Shown here piece after piece: positions 50,649-57,916 of a stretch of 64,000 bases of DNA. The translations under genes and the position numbers were made by a program. The notes under the pieces were generated by a model. It ran no database searches. It was given only the letters and a program-made list of their open reading frames with translations, and was not told the DNA's origin. Position 1 is the stretch's first letter. Every line of letters begins with the position of its first letter. This stretch comes from Diplocloster hominis (lineage in GTDB: Bacteria; Bacillota; Clostridia; Lachnospirales; Lachnospiraceae), in NCBI RefSeq assembly GCF_032380655.1, contig NZ_JAWDIY010000007.1, positions 1-64,000 on the forward strand, read 5' to 3'.

Positions 50649-51509
50649 TTATTTAGATATATTCTTGCCGTTTTTCCGATTTTCTTCCATATAATCTTTC
50701 AAACTGGCAAGGGCATCCGCAAATTTTTTCGAAGAAGCGCTGGGATTTCGTTTCAGTATCCGGTTCTTACCTGCGTTCAGCTTTTGCTCCAGAACTTCAT
50801 GTTCCGCTATAGCTTCTCTCAAACGCACACGCAGCGGCTCCCGGTCCGGCCCTAACTGCAGATCCTCCAGACGCATTTTCAATTCCTGTTTCCGCACGAT
50901 CCATTGTTCCCTGGTAATCTCTTTTTTGATTTCCAGCTGCATGAGCAGATCCGACATCTCTTCCTTGGCACTGGTAATCATTTCCAGAATCTTCTTCATG
51001 CCCCATGCATCTATGATCGAAACTACTGTGTCATAGATAAAATAACCGGAAATACCAAGCGAAAGAATAATGGCGGCCATATTTGGGAGCATAAGTATCA
51101 GGTTTTCAATCGGTTTATGGATCACCTTGATCAGCAGAACCGATAAAGCGCCCCAGCAAAGCGAACTGCTCATACAGATATAACCCTTGTACTGGATCTT
51201 ATGGCTGCTGTAATCCCAGTATTTCACTTTGAAAATAGACTCCATCAGGGCGCCGATGGCCAGTTCCAGCAAAGTAGCCCCGATCATACCCATTAAAAAA
51301 ATAAGCGGGATATTATCCCTCACCGGCAGCGTCACGAACAGAATCATGATGGCGCCTTCCCCATAAATCGGTATGAAAGGCCCCCGCAGAAATCCCCTGT
51401 TCACAAACCGGCGCTTGCTGACGGATACTACGGTAGACTCAAACACCCATCCGAAAAAGCAGTAAAAAAAGAAAAATAAGAGCCATTCATATATTTTATA
51501 AGTATACAT
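50649..51509 (-). CDS. Membrane protein of the ABC_trans_CmpB (putative permease) family
   Basis: 286 residues from MYTYKIYEWLLFF; ATG at 51509 after AAAGGAGAGGG. Five to six membrane helices in the first 165 residues with FGWVFESTVVSVSKRRFVNRG, the family signature. A charged coiled coil follows (KEEMSDLLMQLEIKKEITRE and on). Called a putative ABC permease in databases, but no ATPase is adjacent and the activity is unknown. Confidence 0.8.
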   Translation of the reverse strand: MYTYKIYEWLLFFFFYCFFGWVFESTVVSVSKRRFVNRGFLRGPFIPIYGEGAIMILFVTLPVRDNIPLIFLMGMIGATLLELAIGALMESIFKVKYWDYSSHKIQYKGYICMSSSLCWGALSVLLIKVIHKPIENLILMLPNMAAIILSLGISGYFIYDTVVSIIDAWGMKKILEMITSAKEEMSDLLMQLEIKKEITREQWIVRKQELKMRLEDLQLGPDREPLRVRLREAIAEHEVLEQKLNAGKNRILKRNPSASSKKFADALASLKDYMEENRKNGKNISK

Positions 51510-51548
51510 AATCCCTCTCCTTTTGTTCTGTGCACATGGCTGTTTTTT

Positions 51549-51640
51549 CGCTATGAATACTTTGCGGTATTTTAGCGGTCGATGCATGAAAATAGTCAGC
51601 GAGGTATATTCGAGCCGCGCTCCTATTCTTGTTATGTAAT
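51549..51640 (-). repeat. Dispersed leader element, copy 2 (upstream of the CmpB-type gene)
   Basis: Minus strand: AATAGGAGCGCGGCTCGAA, ACCTCGCTGACTATTTTC, ATGCATCGACCGCT, hairpin AATACCGCAAAGTATT, CATAGCGAAAAAAC. Same blocks as 36370-36475, again just upstream of a minus-strand gene. Confidence 0.6.
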
Positions 51641-51830
51641 GTGTAGTCATTGTAATGCCAACTCGCATTTCATGTGCTTTCATTCTAACATAACAGCCAA
51701 AATTATACAATAAAACAGAATTTCACCCGGATGTTATGACTATGTATACTATTGTAAATCGTATCTTGAAGGTGAAAGTTCAGAAATATTTTTAACAGGT
51801 TCGGGTTACACTATCTGTGAGGTGATGATG

Positions 51831-51980
51831 ATGTCATATGTAGCTCCCGCTCTCCAGGAAAAGTTTGAAACCCTTTCCGTAGATCTGAAAAATGCGATAC
51901 TGGAGCGTAATGTTCAGCTCTACACTCTTCAGGATCTCATTAAATGTCTGGAAGACATTGTAAATGAGGCTGAAGGTTAA
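51831..51980 (+). CDS. Small hypothetical protein (49 residues)
   Basis: ATG at 51831 (third of three in-frame ATGs) 6 bases after GAGGTG; TAA at 51978. Helical: APALQEKFETLSVDLKNAI, then LYTLQDLIKCLEDIVNEAEG. A strong terminator follows, so it is a separate unit. No function recognised. Directly upstream of the toxin-antitoxin repeats. Confidence 0.6.
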   Translation: MSYVAPALQEKFETLSVDLKNAILERNVQLYTLQDLIKCLEDIVNEAEG

Positions 51981-52013
51981 TATTAAAGGAGCTCTAAAAA
52001 AACTCCCTAATTA

Positions 52014-52053
52014 AGCATCGCCAGTTCCGGCAAATGCCGATTCTGGCGATGCT
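52014..52053 (+). terminator. Terminator after the 49-residue gene
   Basis: AGCATCGCCAG (52014-52024) pairs perfectly with CTGGCGATGCT (52043-52053), with an inner CGGCA/TGCCG hairpin and TTTGTTAT after it. Confidence 0.8.
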
Positions 52054-52120
52054 TTGTTATCGTTAGTTCTGATGAGTCTTGCAATCATCATTCCTCTCCT
52101 GACAGCTTACATAGAAGCAA

Positions 52121-52210
52121 AGAAATAACCGCCGTGTCCCTGAGAAAGATCGGCGGTTATTTCTGCTAATTTTTTAACTGGGGCAACCGTCTATCGGTAG
52201 CACCTTTCAT
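52121..52210 (-). ncRNA. Antitoxin-type RNA, copy 0 (no toxin partner)
   Basis: Minus-strand promoter TTGCAG (52240-52245), 17 bases, TATTAT (52217-52222). Terminator AGAAATAACCGCC / GGCGGTTATTTCT (52121-52133 / 52152-52164), 13 perfect pairs. Same layout as the antisense RNAs downstream, but the toxin frame that should face it is absent. Confidence 0.6.
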
Positions 52211-52320
52211 ACCATTATAATAGCACTTCTACGTTTACACTGCAAGATTCTCCATAAACAAACAAGTTGATCAAGTTTAGTATTCAATTACAGATTGCGG
52301 AAACTCAAGAATGTGAATAC

Positions 52321-52349
52321 TTGTTTTCGGCAAACTACGATGATATAAT
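52321..52349 (+). promoter_or_regulatory. Toxin promoter, copy 1
   Basis: -35 TTGTTT (52321-52326), 17 bases, -10 TATAAT (52344-52349). A leader of about 115 bases follows. Its first bases (GTGCTACC ... CGGTTAGCCC) are complementary to the antisense-RNA end region. Confidence 0.65.
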
Positions 52350-52473
52350 AAATACGGTGCTACCAATATCGGGTATGCGGTTAGCCCTCTTACAGAGGGA
52401 CTGTGACCCTCTGATTACATAGAAACCCTCCTCACTTGTGATTAGGGAATTTGTACGAAAGAGGGTGTTTCCA

Positions 52474-52572
52474 ATGTTGACACTTGAAGGTCTGATCGCT
52501 GTTATCGGTCTTGTACTGACAGCGTTCGGACTTGGATATGCCATAGGAAGCAATCATAAATCACAAAAATAA
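52474..52572 (+). CDS. Type I toxin-like hydrophobic peptide, copy 1
   Basis: 32 residues: MLTLEGLIAVIGLVLTAFG then a short polar tail ending KSQK. One membrane helix and a positive end, as in small Firmicute type I toxins and holin-like toxins that depolarise the membrane. Ribosome site GAGGGTG 7-8 bases before the ATG. The TAA stop lies inside the terminator stem shared with the antisense RNA. A frame of 72 codons on the opposite strand is a shadow. Confidence 0.75.
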   Translation: MLTLEGLIAVIGLVLTAFGLGYAIGSNHKSQK

Positions 52573-52657
52573 CCGCCCTCACTGCAAATGATGCGGTTAT
52601 TTTTGTAATAACTAAATCAATTTGTGGCTAACCGTATATTCGGTAGCACTTCTTTAT
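52565..52657 (-). ncRNA. Antisense antitoxin RNA, copy 1
   Basis: Promoter TTGTAA (52687-52692), 17 bases, TATTAT (52664-52669) on the minus strand. The RNA runs into the 3' end of the toxin gene and stops at AAAAATAACCGC / GCGGTTATTTTT (52565-52576 / 52593-52604). Overlap at 3' ends resembles TxpA/RatA-type systems. Confidence 0.65.
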
Positions 52658-52781
52658 ATAACTATAATAGCACTTCTACATTCACATTACAAGATTTTAC
52701 ATAAACAAACTTTCCATGCCAAACAAGTTGATCAAGTTTAGTATTCAATTACAGATTGCGGAAACTCAAGAATGTGAATAC

Positions 52782-52810
52782 TTGTTTCCGGCAAACTACG
52801 ATGATATAAT
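52782..52810 (+). promoter_or_regulatory. Toxin promoter, copy 2
   Basis: -35 TTGTTT (52782-52787), 17 bases, -10 TATAAT (52805-52810), same as copy 1 except one spacer base. Confidence 0.65.
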
Positions 52811-52934
52811 AAATACGGTGCTACCAATATCGGGTATGCGGTTAGCCCTCTTACAGAGGGACTGTGACCCTCTGATTACATAGAAACCCTCCTCACTTGT
52901 GATTAGGGAATTTGTACGAAAGAGGGTGTTTCCA

Positions 52935-53033
52935 ATGTTGACACTTGAAGGTCTGATCGCTGTTATCGGTCTTGTACTGACAGCGTTCGGACTTGGATAT
53001 GCCATAGGAAGCAATCATAAATCACAAAAATGA
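52935..53033 (+). CDS. Type I toxin-like hydrophobic peptide, copy 2
   Basis: Identical 32-residue product to copy 1. The stop is TGA here. The change TAA to TGA is matched by a T-to-C change in the opposite arm of the terminator, so the stem GACC/GGTC still pairs. This compensated difference shows that the hairpin is under selection. Confidence 0.75.
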   Translation: MLTLEGLIAVIGLVLTAFGLGYAIGSNHKSQK

Positions 53034-53117
53034 CCGCCCTGTCCTGAGAAAACAAGCGGTCATTTTTGATTAAACTATTTTCTTGGGCTAACCGTATATT
53101 CGGTAGCACTTCTTTAT
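53026..53117 (-). ncRNA. Antisense antitoxin RNA, copy 2
   Basis: Promoter TTGTAA (53147-53152), 17 bases, TATTAT (53124-53129). Terminator AAAAATGACCGC / GCGGTCATTTTT (53026-53037 / 53056-53067). The middle of the RNA differs from copy 1, so each antitoxin may prefer its own toxin mRNA. Confidence 0.65.
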
Positions 53118-53208
53118 ATAACTATAATAGCACTTCTACATTCACATTACAAGATTTTACATAAACAAACTTTCCATGCCAAATTTTCATGTTGCTTTTT
53201 AATCTGAC

Positions 53209-53236
53209 TTGACTTTTCCCTTTTCCCTGCTATACT
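53209..53236 (+). promoter_or_regulatory. queT promoter
   Basis: -35 TTGACT (53209-53214), 16-base spacer, -10 TATACT (53231-53236), about 45 bases before the riboswitch stem. Confidence 0.7.
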
Positions 53237-53283
53237 AAAAAAGCCAAAGCCCTTACAAATACTAAGGATTCATGGCAAATAAT

Positions 53284-53328
53284 CCGTGTGTTCGAGACCT
53301 TCCACACGTAAAACAAAACTAAAGGAGA
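53284..53328 (+). promoter_or_regulatory. preQ1-I-type riboswitch
   Basis: Stem CGTGTG (53285-53290) / CACACG (53303-53308) closes a 12-base loop TTCGAGACCTTC. An A-rich tail TAAAACAAAACTAAAGGAG follows, in which the ribosome site is embedded. The small H-type pseudoknot layout and A-rich tail match class I preQ1 riboswitches, which here would block translation of the queuosine-precursor transporter when preQ1 is present. Confidence 0.75.
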
Positions 53329-53334
53329 TTAAAA

Positions 53335-53820
53335 ATGAAAAGCAAAAAGGTAGTATTTATCACCCAGGCGGCCATGATAGCCGCTGTCTATGTCGTGCTG
53401 ACACTCGTATTCGCCCCGTTTGGTTTCGGGCAGGTCCAGTTTCGCATCGCGGAAGCTCTGACCATCCTTCCCATGTTCACCCCAGCCGCCATACCCGGCC
53501 TATTTGTGGGCTGTCTGCTTGGAAATATTCTGGCAGGTTCCATTCTCCCCGATATCATTTTCGGCAGTCTGGCTACGTTGATCGGAGCCGTGGGTTCTTA
53601 TCTGCTGCGGAAACACCGCTGCCTGGTGCCTCTGCCGCCGATCCTGGCTAATATCCTGATCGTACCATTTATTCTGCGCTATGGGTATCTGATTATTTTA
53701 CCGATCCCGTTTATGATGCTGACTGTGGGCATTGGAGAAGTTGCGTGTTGCGGAATCCTCGGTCTTGTATTAATGTTCGCACTGAACAAATATAAGCATC
53801 TGATATTTAAGAATATGTAA
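53335..53820 (+). CDS. queT: QueT-family queuosine precursor transporter
   Basis: 161 residues, five to six membrane helices (AAMIAAVYVVLTLVFAPFG; IPGLFVGCLLGNILAG; IVPFILRYGYLIILPIPF). QVQFRIAEALTILPMFTPAA near residue 33 is the QueT signature. It is the substrate-binding S component of an energy-coupling-factor transporter for preQ1 or queuine. The riboswitch in its leader supports this. Stop is inside a 21-bp tandem repeat. Confidence 0.9.
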   Translation: MKSKKVVFITQAAMIAAVYVVLTLVFAPFGFGQVQFRIAEALTILPMFTPAAIPGLFVGCLLGNILAGSILPDIIFGSLATLIGAVGSYLLRKHRCLVPLPPILANILIVPFILRYGYLIILPIPFMMLTVGIGEVACCGILGLVLMFALNKYKHLIFKNM

Positions 53821-53864
53821 AGAATATTTAAGAATATGTAAAGAATATTTAAGAATATGTAAAT
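53803..53864 (+). repeat. 21-bp tandem repeat, three copies, over the queT stop
   Basis: ATATTTAAGAATATGTAAAG plus one base, at 53803, 53824 and 53845. The first copy encodes the last codons and stop of queT; the other two are non-coding, so the duplication left the protein intact. Confidence 0.85.
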
Positions 53865-53969
53865 GAACCGAGTGTCACCGGATACGTGCAAAATAATACA
53901 GCCCTGGTAAGCGGACTACATATCCTGACATATCGTTACTGCCGGACTGCCCTGCATCTTGTGAATAGG

Positions 53970-54082
53970 TTCCGGGGCTGTCGGGAAATAAAATTTGCCT
54001 GCCAGATATTGATGTGAAACCTGCAATCATATTCCATATCTGGTATGACTTGTTCATTTCCAGACAGCCCCGGAATTTTTTT
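53970..54082 (+). terminator. Large branched hairpin with T run
   Basis: TTCCGGGGCTGTC-GGGAAAT (53970-53989) pairs with ATTTCC-AGACAGCCCCGGAA (54056-54075), then seven T. The loop holds a second stem CCAGATAT (54002-54009) / ATATCTGG (54036-54043). It can end queT transcription; its size suggests a structured RNA or small mobile hairpin element. Confidence 0.6.
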
Positions 54083-54130
54083 CAATCAGATCCTCTCTCG
54101 GGGATATGTCTTACGCCCTGAAGATGTGTC

Positions 54131-55246
54131 TTACATCAGATTTTCCGGGTTTAAGCACTCCAGCTCGGGAAGCATGAACCTTCCGTCCTTACGGATCAGC
54201 ATATCGTCAAAATAAATCTCCCCGCCGCCGTACTCCGGCCTCTGGATCAGAACCAGATCCCAGTGGATCGCCGACTCATTGCCATTGGGTGCTTCCTCGT
54301 AGCAGTTTCCCGGTGTAAAGTGGATGGACCCCATGATCTTCTCATCAAACAGGATATCCTTCATAGGCTCCAGCACATACGGGTTCACACCTATGGCGAA
54401 CTCTCCCACATATCTGGCTCCCTGATCCGTATCGAAGATCTGGTTGATTCTGGTAGTATCATTGGCCGTGGCATTGATAATTTTCCCGTTTTTGAACTCC
54501 AGACAGACATTTTCGAAGGTAAATCCCTGATACGGCGAGGGGGTATTATAGGAAATCTTTCCGTTTACCGAGTCTCTGACCGGAGCGGTAAAAACTTCTC
54601 CGTCCGGGATATTCATCTCTCCGGCACAGGGGATCGCGGGAATATCCTTGATGGAAAAGCTTAAGTCCGTGCCAGGCCCCGTGAGACGCACCCGGTCGGT
54701 GCGATTCATCAGTTTTACCAGTTCCTGCATGGCAGTGAGCATTTTGGAATAATCCAGATTGCAGACTTTATAATAAAAGTCCTCAAAAGCTTCCGTGCTG
54801 GTATTGGAAAGCTGGGCCATGGACGCGTTGGGGTAGCGCAGGATCACCCATCGGGTCTTGGGAACACGGATTTCATGATGCACCGGGGTGGAATACAGCT
54901 TCTCATACAGTTTCATTTTTTCCGCCGGCACATCCGCCAGCTCTGATGAGTTGGCAGAACCCCGGATGCCGATATAGCAGTCCATTTTGGACATTTCCAG
55001 AGCATCCACCTCAGCCATCAGCTTCATCTGTTCTTCCGTACAGTTCAGCAGGATCTCCCGCTGTACGCGCTGTCCGGTGAAATGAGCGAAAGGGATTCCC
55101 TTTGCCTCATACACTTCTTTGATTACAGCCCGGGCCAGGTCTTCTGTGTCTTCTCCGATATAGTGAATATAGACCTTGTCATTTTCCTTTACCTTGCAGG
55201 AATACCGGACCAGATTCCGGGCCAGCTGTTTGATTCTTTCATCCAT
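54131..55246 (-). CDS. M29-family aminopeptidase (AmpS/PepS-like)
   Basis: 371 residues from MDERIKQLARNLV, ATG at 55246 after GAGGATAAC; an in-frame ATG at 55279 is less supported. Metal-binding motifs of peptidase M29: GEMNIPDGEVFTAP (Glu), YVGEFAIGVNP (Glu), GSIHFTPGN (His), IHWDLVLI (His, Asp). It removes N-terminal residues from peptides in the cytoplasm. Length is typical for the family. Confidence 0.9.
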   Translation of the reverse strand: MDERIKQLARNLVRYSCKVKENDKVYIHYIGEDTEDLARAVIKEVYEAKGIPFAHFTGQRVQREILLNCTEEQMKLMAEVDALEMSKMDCYIGIRGSANSSELADVPAEKMKLYEKLYSTPVHHEIRVPKTRWVILRYPNASMAQLSNTSTEAFEDFYYKVCNLDYSKMLTAMQELVKLMNRTDRVRLTGPGTDLSFSIKDIPAIPCAGEMNIPDGEVFTAPVRDSVNGKISYNTPSPYQGFTFENVCLEFKNGKIINATANDTTRINQIFDTDQGARYVGEFAIGVNPYVLEPMKDILFDEKIMGSIHFTPGNCYEEAPNGNESAIHWDLVLIQRPEYGGGEIYFDDMLIRKDGRFMLPELECLNPENLM

Positions 55247-55381
55247 TTTAGTTATCCTCTTTTCATTCTTCCCACTCATATCTGCCTGCTAAAAATCAGG
55301 ATACCCTGTAATGCCGCAGGCAGTCATTCGTTTTCATAGATACAGCCCGCAGTATTACTAGCTGGGTATTTCTCTGATCTA

Positions 55382-57916
55382 TTATTTCACAGAACTGATA
55401 AATACATTCCCCGCAGCCTCAAACATTTCCGCTGAAGCCTTTAATCCTTTTTTCTCGATCGAACCGCTGGATGGGTTCATATAGCTTACACTCACCTCAT
55501 CGTATCCCATCAGCAGCACCGCATTGGTCCCGTCGATCATGCCGATCACCGGCGCGCCGTTGCTGATATAATAAAAGGTCTCTTCCAGAGTACAGCCGGT
55601 CAGATCCACCGCGCGGTTTTCCAGCTGCTCGTTCAGAATATCTACCGTCGACTTCCCGCTGTTTATAAATTCCTGAGAATTAATATAAATCTCCTGTCTC
55701 TTCAGCATAACATCCAGGCATACGGAAAGGCTGGTTTTTCCCTCCTCGACCGTTTCCGCGGAAAGGTCGGAAAGCTGGGTCCGAAGCTTACGGTTGCCCC
55801 GCTCCCACACATATTTCTGATTATCCGCCACGACTACACCCATGATCTCATCCGCCAGACGAATCGCCGGACCTGCCTGCGCGCAGACGGCCTGCAGCCT
55901 GCCTCTTCCATAGACATAAAATCTGCTGCTGGGATCGGCCACTTCTTCCAGCACTACTTCTCTGGAATCTTCGAAAAGGACTTCCTTCGGGTGCAGAAGC
56001 TTGGGTTTTGTGTTTTCCACCGGCCACAGAAGGGAGATCTGATACACCGTCTCCTTTAATTCCGACACATAGCTGCCGGCATTTACTTTCTGTTCCTCCT
56101 GCGACGAATTGGTCATGATATAATCTTCATCCGTCCGGGTATATCCGCCCGCAGTGCGTTCCACCCGATACAGAGTGATTCTGTTGTTGTTCACAGCCGC
56201 ATCCGAGATATACAGACCGGAATCACCATAATTCAGATCTTTGGCGACGGCACCCTTCTGTCCTGCTTCCTCATTCAGAATCACCAGCCGGTACATAGGG
56301 AACAAAATATTCCCGGTTACTTCCGTCTCCAGATCTTCCTGCCGGGCAGCTCCGTACATGAAATCCGTATCAACGAATCCAAGGGCCCGGATATAATCTC
56401 CTTCTTCCGCGTTTACCGTATGTTTGAACCCGTTTTCCAGATCCATAACCGTAATGCTGGTGGAGTGGTACGGATCGTTTTGTTCCTGCCAGGCGAACAG
56501 ACGGTTGTTCTCGGACACGCTGTAACAGCCTTCTTTGATACCGGAAGCCAGTGTCTGACTATTTCCCGAAGCCAGATCGATCTGATAGAGGCTGCCGTTG
56601 ATCATCAAAAACAGTTTCCCCGCCTTATTTACATAGGAAAGAACTCCCATATCCTGATCTAATAATTGATAGGATTTTGGACTGCTGATAAACGCGGTTT
56701 CCTCAATGGTATTCGACACACTGCTGAATTTGTAGACACAGACACCGGATTTCCCCTCATGGCGTCCCCGGTTCATGTATCCATAGACCATGAAATCCGT
56801 ATTCCCTTCCTCGTCCACGTCTATGATCTTGATCTCATGCTGGTCACAGGAAGCCCGCAGGTCTTTTCCGTCATAGAAACTGAACACCCGTGACATCTTA
56901 TCCTCGGTCTGATCATACTGCCACAGTTCCCGTTCCTGGACAAAGCTGATCTTATCTCCCTTTTCATTTGTTTTAAAATCTATCTCATGATCCCGGATTC
57001 CCAGATAAATGGACTGTTTCCCGAACTGGGCGCCTTCCTTGTCAAACACCTGCTCCATGGTCCGGTCATAGTCCAGCAGATACATCCTGTCCTGGGTATA
57101 GCGCACCCGGAAAAACTCGGACACATGATAACTCTCTGCGTTACCGTTTTCATCCGGGGCCGTTACCATATATTTTAAAACGGCCGAGGTGGCGGTGGGG
57201 CTGATCTCCTTTATGGACACTTCCACATCCCCGGTCCTTTCCGCTTCCATTCCTCCCCAGTTCACCTGCGCCAGCTTACTGTGAATGGTCACGTGCTGGA
57301 ACGTGGAATTATCTCCCTGGGAATTCGGTTCCAGATATTTGGATATGTCAAAATCCGCCTCCTCTTTTTCAAAAGTGGCGTCACTAAAAGACTGCATAAA
57401 GTCCACACAGTCCTTTGCATGCATCTCCTCATCGCAGACAATGCGGGTATAGAAGTCCACCGTCGCATCTTCCGTTTCCACGATGAGTTTTAATATATAT
57501 TCCTGTCCCTGCTCCAGCAGATCCTTGATCGGAAGAACCACCCGAAAATAACCGTCACTTTGGGAAAAATCCATGACCTGCGTATCTTCCACCAGACGGG
57601 TCGTGTCAATACTCCGCACTTCGTAGGAAACGCTTCTTATCTCATTGCCGTATTCCTGGATCAAAACGGCAAGCTTCCGGTCCTGGGGCAGCGGCGTGAT
57701 GGAATCCCGGACATAATTGGCGTCCATCTCCTGGGTATAGCCCTGCATACGGTTCACCTGCATGCCCTCTACTTCCGTATATGCCACGGGCAACGTAGCC
57801 GACGCCATCTCTGCCGTCAGGCCGGCATTCCCTTTATCTAAAATGCTGCTAAACGCAACGATTCCACCTGCGAACACAAGCAGCAGCACGACGACCCGAA
57901 TCAGTAAATTCTTCAT
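55382..57916 (-). CDS. Membrane-anchored beta-propeller protein with C39-like end
   Basis: 844 residues. N-terminal signal anchor (IRVVVLLLVFAGGIVAF). Middle about 600 residues of repeated beta-propeller-like blades (SGVCVYKFSSVSNTIEETAF, FLMINGSLYQIDLASG, TSITVMDLENGFKHTV). C-terminal ~120 residues resemble a C39-like papain fold (CTLEETFYYISNGAPVIGMI then NAVLLMGYDEVSVSYMNPSSG). The usual catalytic His before AV is Asn here and no clear Cys nucleophile is seen, so that domain is probably inactive. Probably an extracytoplasmic structural or binding protein. Confidence 0.7.
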   Translation of the reverse strand: MKNLLIRVVVLLLVFAGGIVAFSSILDKGNAGLTAEMASATLPVAYTEVEGMQVNRMQGYTQEMDANYVRDSITPLPQDRKLAVLIQEYGNEIRSVSYEVRSIDTTRLVEDTQVMDFSQSDGYFRVVLPIKDLLEQGQEYILKLIVETEDATVDFYTRIVCDEEMHAKDCVDFMQSFSDATFEKEEADFDISKYLEPNSQGDNSTFQHVTIHSKLAQVNWGGMEAERTGDVEVSIKEISPTATSAVLKYMVTAPDENGNAESYHVSEFFRVRYTQDRMYLLDYDRTMEQVFDKEGAQFGKQSIYLGIRDHEIDFKTNEKGDKISFVQERELWQYDQTEDKMSRVFSFYDGKDLRASCDQHEIKIIDVDEEGNTDFMVYGYMNRGRHEGKSGVCVYKFSSVSNTIEETAFISSPKSYQLLDQDMGVLSYVNKAGKLFLMINGSLYQIDLASGNSQTLASGIKEGCYSVSENNRLFAWQEQNDPYHSTSITVMDLENGFKHTVNAEEGDYIRALGFVDTDFMYGAARQEDLETEVTGNILFPMYRLVILNEEAGQKGAVAKDLNYGDSGLYISDAAVNNNRITLYRVERTAGGYTRTDEDYIMTNSSQEEQKVNAGSYVSELKETVYQISLLWPVENTKPKLLHPKEVLFEDSREVVLEEVADPSSRFYVYGRGRLQAVCAQAGPAIRLADEIMGVVVADNQKYVWERGNRKLRTQLSDLSAETVEEGKTSLSVCLDVMLKRQEIYINSQEFINSGKSTVDILNEQLENRAVDLTGCTLEETFYYISNGAPVIGMIDGTNAVLLMGYDEVSVSYMNPSSGSIEKKGLKASAEMFEAAGNVFISSVK

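Larger units (their letters stand above)
52259..53180. repeat. 461-bp tandem duplication (two copies)
   Basis: 52259-52719 and 52720-53180 are nearly identical, each holding toxin promoter, leader, 32-codon gene, terminator and antisense promoter. Differences are few, mainly between the toxin stop and the antisense promoter. Confidence 0.92.

Noticed and set aside
52335..52553. 72-codon minus-strand frame opposite toxin copy 1 (same at 52796-53014)
   Set aside because: It is the shadow of the toxin leader and gene; no ribosome site, and its identity in both copies only reflects the DNA duplication.
53875..54057. 60-codon minus-strand frame between queT and the peptidase
   Set aside because: It is formed largely by the large hairpin; no ribosome site.
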